NCBI RefSeq assembly: GCF_934561205.1
Contig: NZ_CAKTFU010000011.1
Coordinates: 22,775-86,774 of the forward strand
Source: an uncultured Gemmiger sp.
GTDB taxonomy: Bacteria > Bacillota > Clostridia > Oscillospirales > Ruminococcaceae
Length of the DNA: 64,000 nt
Reading direction: 5' to 3'
Shown: positions 46,272 to 54,385 of the stretch, in pieces
Layout: every line of letters starts with the position of its first letter
Position numbering within the stretch: position 1 is the stretch's first letter
Made by a program: the position numbers and the translations under genes
Notes under the pieces: model-generated
Databases searched by the model: none
The model's input: the letters and a program-made list of their open reading frames with translations, nothing else
Told to the model about the DNA's origin: nothing

Positions 46272-47371
46272 ACAAAAGGTTTCTCCCCGGCTTCTCCGCC
46301 CTTAACATACACAATTTTGCCGTTGGTACGCGCAAATGCGGCTGTGTCGCAGGTGGTTACGATGGTCTGGTGCTCCCCCATGCGGGTCAGCAGATAGGTC
46401 TGGCGCTCGTCGTCCAGCTCACTCAGCACATCGTCCAGCAGCAGCACGGGATGTTCGCCGAACAATTCGCCCACCACGGTCGCCTCGGCCAGCTTCATCG
46501 CCAGCACGGCGCTGCGCTGCTGCCCCTGGCTGCCGTAGATGCGGGCGGGCGCGTCATCCAGCAAAATTTCTACATCCTCGCGGTGGGGACCCGCCAGACA
46601 AAACCCCGCGCGCAGCTCGGTGGGGCGGGCGTCGTGCAGCTTTTGCAGCAGCGCGTCGGCGGTGGGGGCATCGGCGGACATGCGGTATTCCAGCCGCAAA
46701 ACCTCGGCCCCGTGGGAAATTTCGCGGTAGTTCTGCGCCGCCACGGGGGTCAGCGTCTGCAAAAACTGTTGGCGGTGTTTCAGAATCACCGCGCCGTACT
46801 CGGCAAGCTGCTCGTCATAGGCGTCCAGCAAAACCTTGCCGTTTGGCGTTATATCGTAGGATTTCAGCAGGGCGTTCTTCTGCGAGGTCAGCCGTGCGTA
46901 GCGCCGCAGCGCTACAAGGTAGGCGCGGTACACCTGACTGAGCGCCGTGTCCAGAAACCGCCGCCGCCCCTCAGGGCCGCCTTTTACAAGGCTCAGCAGG
47001 TCCGGCTCAAACACCACGGCCTGGAAATGCCCCGCCAGCGCGGCGGCACGTCCCACGTCGGCACCGTTCAGCCGCGCCGTGCGTCCGGGGCGCTGGCTGG
47101 TCTTGCTGCCCACCGTCAGGCGGATGCTGTTCTCGCCGCCGCCGGACTCGATTTCGCCCTCCAGCACCGAGAACTCGCACCCGCGGCGTATCAGCTCGGC
47201 GTCCTTGCTGCCGCGAAAGCTCTTGCCCCCCGTCAGCAGCCAGACGGCCTCCAGCAAATTGGTTTTGCCCTGCCCGTTGGGGCCGCACAAAACCGTTAAG
47301 TGCGGGTCGGGCAGCAGCTCGGCGCGGGCGATGTTGCGGTGGTCGGTCAGCGTCAGCCGGTTCAGACGCAT
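46259..47371 (-). CDS. recF: DNA replication and repair protein RecF
   Basis: 370 residues, SMC-like ATPase that helps load RecA at gaps. Walker A GPNGQGKTNLLEAV (about 30-43), signature/Walker B region near VLLLDDVLSELDDERQ (about 318). Start ATG 47371 shares its A with the rlbA TAA stop. The final residues VDNR and the stop are read from an AGATAA repeat arm, so the natural C-terminus may have been changed by that insertion. Confidence 0.96.
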   Translation of the reverse strand: MRLNRLTLTDHRNIARAELLPDPHLTVLCGPNGQGKTNLLEAVWLLTGGKSFRGSKDAELIRRGCEFSVLEGEIESGGGENSIRLTVGSKTSQRPGRTARLNGADVGRAAALAGHFQAVVFEPDLLSLVKGGPEGRRRFLDTALSQVYRAYLVALRRYARLTSQKNALLKSYDITPNGKVLLDAYDEQLAEYGAVILKHRQQFLQTLTPVAAQNYREISHGAEVLRLEYRMSADAPTADALLQKLHDARPTELRAGFCLAGPHREDVEILLDDAPARIYGSQGQQRSAVLAMKLAEATVVGELFGEHPVLLLDDVLSELDDERQTYLLTRMGEHQTIVTTCDTAAFARTNGKIVYVKGGEAGEKPFVDNR

Positions 47372-47586
47372 TACGCGCCCTCCGCGATCTGCACGGTCTG
47401 GCCGTCCAGCTCCACGGTGTCGCCGGCACGGCACTTTTTGCCGCGCATCGTGCAGACCTCGCCGTTGACCTTGACCGCGCCGCCTTGGATCAGCTCCTTG
47501 GCTTCGCCGCCGGTCTCGCACAGCCCCGCAAATTTCAGCAGGGCGTCCAGCTTGATAAATTCGGTGTTGATGCGAATCTTTTCCAT
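47371..47586 (-). CDS. rlbA: S4-domain RNA-binding protein RlbA/YaaA
   Basis: 71 residues, a single S4 domain: [25 protein letters not shown] followed by [10 protein letters not shown]. Conserved between dnaN and recF in Firmicutes; thought to bind ribosomal/structured RNA. Overlaps recF by one base and lies 4 bp after dnaN, indicating tight coupling. Confidence 0.92.
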   Translation of the reverse strand: MEKIRINTEFIKLDALLKFAGLCETGGEAKELIQGGAVKVNGEVCTMRGKKCRAGDTVELDGQTVQIAEGA

Positions 47587-47590
47587 AGTA

Positions 47591-48700
47591 TCAGCCCTCG
47601 TTCTTGAACCGTACCGGCAGCACCAGATAGATAAAGTCGGTGCCGTTTTCGGGCAGCAACTTCACGGGGCTTAACGGCCCGTTGATTTCCAGCACCATAC
47701 GCTCGCACTTGGAGTAGCGCAGCGCGTCCAGCAGATAGCGGTTGTTAAAGCCGATCTCCACGGCGTCGCCCGCCATCTCAATGGGCGCAAACTCGTCCAC
47801 GACCTTGCCCAGCGGGGTCTGGCAGCGCACCGTGACCTTGTCCTCGGCAAAGTTGATGCGCAAAGGGTTCTTCAAACGCTCGGTAATGATCAGGGACGCG
47901 CGCTCAATGGTGTCGATAAAGGTCTTGCAATCCACGGTGACACGCGTTTTTTTGTCCTTGGGGATAACGCCCTCGTAGTTTAGGAAGTCGCCCTCGATCA
48001 AACGGGACATGATGGTGTAGCCGTTGGTGGTAAACACGACATAGCGGCGGTTGGCGTCGATTTTGACCTCGTCCTCGGCGCCGCCCATGATTTTCAGCAG
48101 CTCCTGCAGGGTCTTGCCGGGGATGATGATGCGGATATCGCGGGTGCACTCGACGTCGCGCTTGATGATGGCCAGGCGGTAGCCGTCCAGCGCCACCACG
48201 GTCAGGCTGCCCGGCTCAATGACGAACAGCTCGCCGGTGTGGGCGGGCTTTTTGCCGTCCTGGCTGACGGCGTAGATGGTCTTTTCGATCATCTCGCGCA
48301 TCATGTCGCACTTGAGGGTCATGGTGTTGTCGGCGCCGGTCACGGGCAGGCTGGGGTAGTCGCTGGCGTTCATGGCGGGAATTTCAAACTCGGCCACGCC
48401 GCCGCTGATTTTGGCCTGCCCCTCGTCGGTCAGCTCAATGCAGACATCGCCCGCGGGCATACGGCTGATCATCGAGAACAGCAGCTTGGCGTCCAGCACG
48501 GTCTCGCCGGGAACCAGCACGTTGCATTCCAGCGTGGTGGTGATGCCCATTTCCATGTCGTAGCCGGTCAGGGTCAGGTTAAAGCCCTCGGCCTTGAGGT
48601 AGATGCCCTCCAGTACAGGAATGGCCGCGCGGTTGGTAATGGCGCGGGAAACACCCTCAATGGCGGACGCCAGCAGGGTCTTTTCACATTCAAATTTCAT
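47591..48700 (-). CDS. dnaN: DNA polymerase III beta subunit (sliding clamp)
   Basis: 369 residues, three clamp domains. N-terminus [21 protein letters not shown], the [10 protein letters not shown] segment (about 112-121) and C-terminal LPVRFKNEG. The usual C-terminal pocket VLPVR is visible. Lies 36 bp downstream of dnaA and upstream of rlbA-recF-remB-gyrB in the classical order. Confidence 0.97.
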   Translation of the reverse strand: MKFECEKTLLASAIEGVSRAITNRAAIPVLEGIYLKAEGFNLTLTGYDMEMGITTTLECNVLVPGETVLDAKLLFSMISRMPAGDVCIELTDEGQAKISGGVAEFEIPAMNASDYPSLPVTGADNTMTLKCDMMREMIEKTIYAVSQDGKKPAHTGELFVIEPGSLTVVALDGYRLAIIKRDVECTRDIRIIIPGKTLQELLKIMGGAEDEVKIDANRRYVVFTTNGYTIMSRLIEGDFLNYEGVIPKDKKTRVTVDCKTFIDTIERASLIITERLKNPLRINFAEDKVTVRCQTPLGKVVDEFAPIEMAGDAVEIGFNNRYLLDALRYSKCERMVLEINGPLSPVKLLPENGTDFIYLVLPVRFKNEG

Positions 48701-48736
48701 AACGGGTCCTTTCTATTTGCAACGGGACGCAAAAAA

Positions 48737-50050
48737 TCACGTCCGGACGTTCTTCATGATGTCGCCGCACATTTCCTTCAGGCGCTGGTCGCGGGCGATG
48801 TTCTCCTCCATCGTTTTGATGGAATACACCACCGTCGAATGGTCGCGCTGGAATTCCTGGCCGATGGCCTCCATGCTCATGCCGGTGACCTCGCGGATGA
48901 TGTACATCGTCATCTGGCGGGCGGCGCTGACGTTGGCGTTGCGCTTTTTGCCGCGGATGTCGGCGGGCATCACGTTGTAGGTGCGCGCGACTTCGTTGAG
49001 AATCTTTTCGATCGTCACGGGGATGGGCTGGCTGTCGTTCAGGGTGTCCTTGATGGCGGTGGTCGTCACGCCGATGCAGGGGGAGATGCCCTCCAGCATA
49101 TAGTAGGCGTTCAGCTTTTTGACCGCGCCCTCCAGCTGGCGGATGTTCTGCTTGAGGTGGTTGGCGATATACTCGGCCACGTCGTTGGGCAGGTCGAGGT
49201 TCAGCAGCTCCGCCTTGCGCTTGACGATGGCCACGCGGGTCTCGAAATCGGGCGGCTGAATGTCGGCGGTCAGGCCCCACTCAAAGCGGGTGCGCAGACG
49301 CTCCTCCAGGCTCTTGATTTCCTTGGCGGGGCGGTCGGACGCGATGACGATCTGGCGGCCGTCGTTGTGCAGGGTGTTGAAGGTGTGGAAGAACTCCTCC
49401 TGCGTGGATTCCTTGCCGGCCAAGAACTGGATATCGTCGATCAGCAGCACGTCGGCCTGACGGTATTTCTGGCGGAACTGCTCGGTCGTGGCGGTTTTCA
49501 CGGCGGAGATGATCTCGTTGGTGAACATCTCGCAGTCCACATACACGATGTTGAAATCGGGGTGGTTCTTTTTGATCTCGACCTGAATGGCGTTCAGCAG
49601 GTGGGTCTTGCCCAGACCGGACGGACCGTAGATGAACAGCGGGTTGTACGCACCGCTGGGGTTGGCGGCCACGGCCTGCGCGGCGGCGTAGGCAAACTGG
49701 TTGCTGGGGCCTTTGATGAAGTTTTCAAAGGTAAAGTCGTACCTTCCGCTGGGCAGGGAGCTTTCGTCCAGCTTGGGCTTTTTTTCTTCGCCCTCGTCCT
49801 TTTTGGGGGTGACGAACAGCACCTCGACATCAAAGCCCAGAACGGCCTTGAAGGCGTCCTTCAAAAGGGCGGTGTAGCGGTCGGACACAATGCCTAAAAT
49901 AAAGGCGTTGCGGATCTCCAGCGTGATGGTGTTGGAGTTTTCAAAGCTGACCGCCTTGATGTCACTGATGTAATATTGATACGTCGCCTCGGCGGTATGT
50001 TCGCGGCAGTACGCTTTGGCCGCGTCCAATACGTCGTTGATGGAATCCAT
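48737..50050 (-). CDS. dnaA: Chromosomal replication initiator DnaA
   Basis: 437 residues from ATG 50050 (an upstream GTG at 50068 is possible; neither has a strong ribosome site). Domain I about 1-80, short linker, AAA+ domain with Walker A GPSGLGKTHLLNA (about 145-157) and Walker B VLLIDDIQF (about 205), and domain IV DNA-binding region VSAARQMTMYIIREVTG with RDHSTVVYSI (about 410). Transcribed leftward, with rpmH divergent to the right. No DnaA boxes are apparent at its own promoter. Confidence 0.97.
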   Translation of the reverse strand: MDSINDVLDAAKAYCREHTAEATYQYYISDIKAVSFENSNTITLEIRNAFILGIVSDRYTALLKDAFKAVLGFDVEVLFVTPKKDEGEEKKPKLDESSLPSGRYDFTFENFIKGPSNQFAYAAAQAVAANPSGAYNPLFIYGPSGLGKTHLLNAIQVEIKKNHPDFNIVYVDCEMFTNEIISAVKTATTEQFRQKYRQADVLLIDDIQFLAGKESTQEEFFHTFNTLHNDGRQIVIASDRPAKEIKSLEERLRTRFEWGLTADIQPPDFETRVAIVKRKAELLNLDLPNDVAEYIANHLKQNIRQLEGAVKKLNAYYMLEGISPCIGVTTTAIKDTLNDSQPIPVTIEKILNEVARTYNVMPADIRGKKRNANVSAARQMTMYIIREVTGMSMEAIGQEFQRDHSTVVYSIKTMEENIARDQRLKEMCGDIMKNVRT

Positions 50051-50114
50051 AGCTTGCGATATCCCCACTTCCTGTTAAAATGAAACGCCAAAACGGCGCA
50101 AAAAACCTACATAC

Positions 50115-50143
50115 AGTATAGCACAAAATGTCGGGCAAAACAA
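50115..50143 (-). promoter_or_regulatory. Candidate dnaA promoter
   Basis: On the minus strand TTGTTT (50143-50138), 17 bp, TATACT (50120-50115). The leader contains a CGCC-GTTTT-GGCG hairpin. Confidence 0.55.
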
Positions 50144-50282
50144 CAGCCCCTATATAAAAAGGTAGAGAAAATTTCAGTATAGATAATAGATAAAAGATAA
50201 AAGATAATAAATAAGGTGGAGTTTGTGCCAAAGGCACAAACAAAACTGTGGAGGGGAGGCTGCGGTTTGTCAAAAAGCTCTT

Positions 50283-50387
50283 GTAGGGGCGAGCATTGCT
50301 CGCCCGTGCCCGTTTGCCTTGTAAGAAACCTGCCGCAGAAAACTCGATGCTGCGCCAAGTTGGCGGGCGACCCATGGTCGCCCCTAC
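50283..50387. repeat. REPIN class 3, copy 2 (105 bp)
   Basis: GTAGGGGCGAGCATTGCTCGCCC at the left and inverted GGGCGACCCATGGTCGCCC-CTAC at the right; spacer as in 19052-19153. Confidence 0.8.
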
Positions 50388-50429
50388 ACATTCCATAGAC
50401 TAAGAATGTGATTTTTTGACACGCTTTGG

Positions 50430-50541
50430 CTTCCCCCTTTGGGGGAAGCTGTCACCGCAGGTGACTGATGAGGGGGTGCCTGCCGGACATTCTCCCCTCA
50501 TCCGGCGCGCAGGCGCGCCACCTTCCCCCCAAGGGGAAGGC
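50430..50541. repeat. CTTCCCC element, copy d
   Basis: Same orientation and structure as 26800-26911, with GATGAGG and CCTCATC arms and GCGCGCAGGCGCGC. Confidence 0.75.
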
Positions 50542-50730
50542 TTTCCTGCCCGGCAGCCCGCGTCATAAAAATGTGCCCGCACGGCGGGCACACCAAATTT
50601 ATTATCTATTATCTTTTATCTATTATCTGTTTATTATTTCTCCCTCCCCCAAATATAGTGTCTCCCACCTCCCTTCTCCACAACGCACAAAAAACTTTTA
50701 CGTTTTGGCGAAAAAACCCGGCAAAAACAC

Positions 50731-50760
50731 TTGACAAACACCCCTTATATCGCGTATAAT
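50731..50760 (+). promoter_or_regulatory. rpmH promoter
   Basis: TTGACA (50731-50736), 18 bp, TATAAT (50755-50760). The ~85-nt leader can form a CCCCAGT/ACTGGGG hairpin (50779-50825). Confidence 0.85.
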
Positions 50761-50848
50761 CTAAGTCTGCAAGGCTGCCCCAGTGTATGGGCATTAGCCT
50801 GCTTGCAAAACAGCCCAAACTGGGGATTTCAACAGGAGGAATGAAAAA

Positions 50849-50983
50849 ATGAAGCGTACTTTCCAGCCGAAGAAGCGTCAGCGCAGCCGTGTTCACGGTT
50901 TCCTGCAGCGTATGGCCACCAAGAACGGCCGCAAGGTCATTGCCCGCCGCCGCGCTAAGGGCCGCAAAAGCCTGACCGTCTGA
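50849..50983 (+). CDS. rpmH: 50S ribosomal protein L34
   Basis: 44 residues, [18 protein letters not shown] then [20 protein letters not shown], a textbook L34. AGGAGGA lies 8 bp before the ATG; a preceding ATG-AAA-AAA-TGA mini-ORF overlaps the start. Divergent from dnaA, as is usual at Firmicute origins. A terminator-like hairpin follows before rnpA. Confidence 0.98.
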   Translation: MKRTFQPKKRQRSRVHGFLQRMATKNGRKVIARRRAKGRKSLTV

Positions 50984-51003
50984 TCTTTGGAATACAATGA
51001 AGT

Positions 51004-51037
51004 AAAGGGTTGCTGATTTTGTCAGCAGCCCTTTTTT
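51004..51037 (+). terminator. Terminator/attenuator between rpmH and rnpA
   Basis: GGGTTGCTGA TTTTG TCAGCAGCCC followed by six T. Probably reduces rnpA expression relative to rpmH. Confidence 0.75.
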
Positions 51038-51139
51038 CAAAACAAGATTCGCCGCCCTGCGCGTTCGGTAAAAACCGCCGCGCGGCGCGTTTCCTGTTTC
51101 ATATGGAATCTTTTTATTTACGTTAAAGGGACTCTCACC

Positions 51140-51502
51140 ATGCGATATCGCACCTTAAACAAAAACTGGCAGTTCAACCGCGTGTACGGCCGCGGCAAAA
51201 GCTATGTGCACCCGCACATTGTGCTGTATGTGGCCAAAAACAGGGTAGGGTATACCCGCATCGGACTGACCGCCACCAAAAAGGTCGGTCACGCCGTGCA
51301 GCGCAACCGCGCCCGCCGCATAATGCGCGCAGCACTTTGCGAACACCTCTCGCAAAATATCGGCGGATATGATATAATACTGGTAGCACGCGGTCAGACC
51401 CCCCGCTTAAAAAGCACGCAGCTCAGCAAAACGCTGGGCAAGCTGTTCGCCAAGGCGGGTCTGCCCGATAAAGCGGCCCCCGTGCCGCCCGCCGCACCGT
51501 GA
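51140..51502 (+). CDS. rnpA: Ribonuclease P protein component
   Basis: 120 residues; assists the RNase P RNA in 5' processing of tRNAs. The RNR motif [12 protein letters not shown] (about 54-65) and N-terminal [15 protein letters not shown] are present. The tail ends in a short Pro/Ala stretch. AAAGGGA precedes the ATG. yidD starts within the last 4 bases. Confidence 0.96.
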   Translation: MRYRTLNKNWQFNRVYGRGKSYVHPHIVLYVAKNRVGYTRIGLTATKKVGHAVQRNRARRIMRAALCEHLSQNIGGYDIILVARGQTPRLKSTQLSKTLGKLFAKAGLPDKAAPVPPAAP

Positions 51503-51756
51503 CCCGCCTGTTGGTGGCGCTGATCCGCTTTTACCAAAAATACATCAGCGCACACACGCGCGGGCATTGCCGTTTTATCCCGACCTGCAGCAACTATGCC
51601 ATACAGGCATTGCAGACCCACGGCTTGTTCAAGGGGTTGCTTTTGACGCTGTGGCGCATTTTGCGCTGCAATCCGTTTGGCAAATTCGGCTTTGACCCCG
51701 TGCCCGAAAAAGGCCGCTGGGTCAATGAAAACCGAAAGCTGACACGCAGTAAATAA
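51499..51756 (+). CDS. yidD: Membrane protein insertion efficiency factor YidD
   Basis: 85 residues. Family signature [27 protein letters not shown] (about 12-38) and C-terminal [12 protein letters not shown]. Starts with GTG overlapping the rnpA stop (GTGA). Helps YidC-dependent membrane insertion. Confidence 0.96.
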   Translation: MTRLLVALIRFYQKYISAHTRGHCRFIPTCSNYAIQALQTHGLFKGLLLTLWRILRCNPFGKFGFDPVPEKGRWVNENRKLTRSK

Positions 51757-51789
51757 TGGCTGCTGCCGTGCCGGAAAGCGGTGCTTTGC

Positions 51790-51982
51790 AAATAATAAAG
51801 AAGAAATAATAAATAAGAAATAAGGTGGGGTTTTGGCGCCGGGGCGCCAAAACCAAATGCCGCGGTGCTGCGGATGTACAACATTGCGAGCCGCCCGGAT
51901 GCGTGTGCTTGTTTTAGATGTGCCGCCACAGGCGGCACACCGAATTTATTATTTATTATTTATTATCTCTTATTTATTTCTT
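51790..51982. repeat. AGATAA-arm element, copy g (diverged)
   Basis: Left arm AATAATAAAGAAGAAATAATAAATAAG, the TTTTGGCGCC/GGCGCCAAAA hairpin, GTGCCGCC/GGCGGCAC hairpin, and right arm of TTATT/TTATC units. Fills the yidD-yidC gap. Confidence 0.7.
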
Positions 51983-52068
51983 CGCCTCTCATGTCTTTGT
52001 TCTGCGCAGCAAAGACCTACATAAAAAATAAAAGGTTCCGGGCGCAGACGGGACGGAATGGATAGCGT

Positions 52069-53091
52069 ATGAACTTTATGTACTTCCTGGCCAATCTGCT
52101 TGGCCCGCTGATGAAGCTGCTGTACGGCTTTATCGGCAACTACGGCATCACGATTATTGTTGCCACCGTCGTGATGAAACTCCTTCTTTTCCCGCTGGCG
52201 ATCCATCAGCAGAAATCCACCGCCAAAATGTCGGTGTTTCAGCCGCTGATCAATGAGATCCAGACCAAGTACAAAAACAACCCCGAAAAACAGCAGGAGG
52301 AGCTGATGAAGCTCCAGCAGGAGCACGGCTACAACCCCATGAGCGGCTGCCTGCCCATGCTGCTGACCATGCTGGTGCTGTTCGGCTTCCTGGGCGTTGT
52401 GTACTACCCCGTCCACTACATCTTCGGCGTCAGCGATGCCGTCGTCAAGCAGGCGGCTGAGGCAATCGGTCTTGCCACCACCAACGTTTCCACCATGCAG
52501 ACCGCGCTGATCCAGGCCATCCACAACGGCGCCGTCATCTCGCCCGACCTCATCCCCGCCGCCACCGTGGCCGAGATCGCCAACTTCAACACGATGTTCT
52601 TCGGTATGGACATCTGCGACATCGCCGGCTTCAACCTGACCCCGCTGGCGATCTTCCCCGCCATTGCTACCGTCACGATGTTCGCCAGCTACTTCCTGAC
52701 CCAGAAGCTCTCCGGCATGGACGCCCAGATGCAGGGCAGCATGAAGATCATGATGCTGGTCATGAACCTGATGTTCGTCACCTTCTGCTTTAACGCCCCC
52801 ATCGGCTTCTCCATCTATTACAGCATCTCCAACGTGCTGCAGCTGGGGCAGAGTGTTGTCACCTACAAGATCTACAGCCCCGAAAAGTTCAAAAAGCAGT
52901 ACGAGGAAGAAATCGCCGCCAAGCGCGCCGAGCGCAAGAAAAAGCTGACCGTCACCGTGCAGGAAAACGGCAAGGACGTGACCAGGGAGGTCGGTCTGGC
53001 GGAGGCAAACAAGCTGCGTCTGGAGGAAGCCCGCCGCCGTGAGGCCGAGCTGTACAAGGACGAGCGCACCACCCCGCTGCATCAGGATTGA
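52069..53091 (+). CDS. yidC: Membrane protein insertase YidC/Oxa1
   Basis: 340 residues, five core transmembrane segments. The first helix begins right at the N-terminus (MNFMYFLANLLGPLMKLLYGF) with no lipoprotein Cys. A coiled-coil hairpin (TKYKNNPEKQQEELMKLQQ, about 65-83) and a long extracytoplasmic loop (about 120-185) follow; the charged C-terminal tail (KKQYEEEIAAKRAERKKKLT) may bind ribosomes. Followed 24 bp later by khpB. Confidence 0.96.
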   Translation: MNFMYFLANLLGPLMKLLYGFIGNYGITIIVATVVMKLLLFPLAIHQQKSTAKMSVFQPLINEIQTKYKNNPEKQQEELMKLQQEHGYNPMSGCLPMLLTMLVLFGFLGVVYYPVHYIFGVSDAVVKQAAEAIGLATTNVSTMQTALIQAIHNGAVISPDLIPAATVAEIANFNTMFFGMDICDIAGFNLTPLAIFPAIATVTMFASYFLTQKLSGMDAQMQGSMKIMMLVMNLMFVTFCFNAPIGFSIYYSISNVLQLGQSVVTYKIYSPEKFKKQYEEEIAAKRAERKKKLTVTVQENGKDVTREVGLAEANKLRLEEARRREAELYKDERTTPLHQD

Positions 53092-53114
53092 TATTGTATA
53101 AGGAGGGTTTGTTT

Positions 53115-54167
53115 ATGCGTAGTATGGAAATGAGCGCCAAGACCGTTGAGGACGCCGTACAGGCCGCCTGCGACGCGCTGGGCGTTGACCGCGATGATAT
53201 GAACGTCAGCTACGAAGTGCTGGAATTCCCTGCCCGCAAGCTGTTTAAGACCATTCCCGCCAAGGTGCTGGTCAAGGTAGAGGAGCCGGAAGCGGAGGTC
53301 GTCGCCCCCGTGGAGCAGCCCGCCCCTGTTGCGGCTGCCCCCGCCGAACCTGCCCCCGCTGCCGAACCCGCCCCCGCCGATGACACCGAGGTCGAGCTGG
53401 ACATCGCCGCCGACCCGCGCCTGCAGGCGGCTGTGGACTACCTCAGCCCGATCTTCCGCCTGATGGGCGTGGAGGATTTCAGCTTTACCGCCTTCCGCAA
53501 GGGCGAGGCCACCATTCTGCGCGTCACCGGCGAGCACATGGGTGCGCTCATCGGCCGCCGCGGCGAGACGATGGAGAGCCTGTCCTATCTGACCAGCCTG
53601 GTCATCAACCGCATGGAAGGCCCCTACGTCAAGCTGGGTCTGGACGTGGGCGGCTACCGCAACAAGCGCGAGGATGACCTCGGCGCACTGGCCAAGCGCC
53701 TGGCCGAGCGTGTCATCCGCACCGGCTGCTACTACGAGATGGAGCCGATGAACCCCTACGAGCGCCACATTATCCACACCGCCGTGGCGGACATCGAGGG
53801 TGTGCGCAGCGAGAGCAAGGGCGAAGGTCCCACCCGCCGCGTGGTGCTGTACTCCACCGACCCCAACGCCAGCAACCTGCCCGACCGTGACAACGCCCGC
53901 AACGCGCGCGGCGGCCGCCGTGAGGGTGGGCGCGGTCCCCGCCGCGACAACCGCGGACCCCGCCGTGAGGGCGGACGCGGCCCCCGCCGCGACAACCGTG
54001 GCCCCCGCCGTGAGGGCGGGCGCGGCTACGGCGCCCCCAAGTCCAACGTGCCGCAGCGCGAGTTTGCCAACATGACCCGCGACCCCGACGCCAAGCCGAT
54101 GGCCCCCAAGACCACCGAGCGCATCCACGACGGCGACGATTTCGCCTTCGGCAAAATCGAGTTTTAA
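53115..54167 (+). CDS. khpB: RNA-binding protein KhpB (Jag/EloR) with RGG-like tail
   Basis: 350 residues: Jag-N domain (about 1-50), an Ala/Pro/Glu-rich linker (about 58-95), KH domain (GEHMGALIGRRGETMESLSYL, about 143-163), R3H domain (MNPYERHIIHTAV, about 212-224) and a tail with a perfect 15-residue repeat REGGRGPRRDNRGPR present 2.5 times (about 270-308). Binds RNA and links to cell elongation in streptococci. The RGG-type tail is unusual for the family. Start at ATG 53115 with AAGGAGG. Confidence 0.93.
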   Translation: MRSMEMSAKTVEDAVQAACDALGVDRDDMNVSYEVLEFPARKLFKTIPAKVLVKVEEPEAEVVAPVEQPAPVAAAPAEPAPAAEPAPADDTEVELDIAADPRLQAAVDYLSPIFRLMGVEDFSFTAFRKGEATILRVTGEHMGALIGRRGETMESLSYLTSLVINRMEGPYVKLGLDVGGYRNKREDDLGALAKRLAERVIRTGCYYEMEPMNPYERHIIHTAVADIEGVRSESKGEGPTRRVVLYSTDPNASNLPDRDNARNARGGRREGGRGPRRDNRGPRREGGRGPRRDNRGPRREGGRGYGAPKSNVPQREFANMTRDPDAKPMAPKTTERIHDGDDFAFGKIEF

Positions 54168-54177
54168 CGATATAACG

Positions 54178-54207
54178 CAAAGAGCGCCCCGTAAGGAGCG
54201 CTCTTTT
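54178..54207 (+). terminator. khpB terminator
   Basis: AAAGAGCGC CCCGTAAG GAGCGCTCTTTTT. Confidence 0.85.
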
Positions 54208-54236
54208 TGCGTGAATCTCAACTTTATGGGTCATCC

Positions 54237-54327
54237 GTAGGGGCGGCATATATGCCGCCCGTTGCAGCCACCCGGACATTGCGGTATATCGGGTAAACCG
54301 CACGGAACGGTCGAGACCGTTCCCTAC
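54237..54327. repeat. REPIN class 2, copy 3 (91 bp, hybrid arms)
   Basis: Left palindrome GTAGGGGCGGCATATATGCCGCCC; spacer GCGGTATATCGGGTAAACCG; right arm GGAACGGTC/GACCGTTCC-CTAC, which is the arm of class 1. Shows that arms are exchangeable between classes. Confidence 0.8.
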
Positions 54328-54351
54328 AAACCTATCTTAACTCTCCACTCT

Positions 54352-54384
54352 AAAAAAACGGGTTCGCTCTTGCGAACCCGTTTT
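54352..54384 (-). terminator. ilvE terminator
   Basis: AAAACGGGTTCG CTCTTG CGAACCCGTTTT, with a T-run on the minus strand, directly past the ilvE stop. Confidence 0.85.
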
Positions 54385-54385
54385 C

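Larger units (their letters stand above)
50181..50628. repeat. AGATAA-arm element, copy f, containing two other repeats
   Basis: Left arm 50181-50220 (AGATAATAGATAAAAGATAA...AATAAGGTGGAG) followed by a TTTGTGCC/GGCACAAA hairpin. Right end 50567-50628: TAAAAATGTGCCCGC hairpin, CACCAAATTTATTATC and TTATC units. Nested inside are a class 3 REPIN (50283-50387) and a CTTCCCC element (50430-50541). It occupies most of the dnaA-rpmH gap. Confidence 0.7.

Noticed and set aside
50181..50220. DnaA-trio/unwinding element of oriC
   Set aside because: The AGATAA arm is AT-rich and trio-like, but the same arm occurs at six other loci, so it is better explained as a dispersed repeat.
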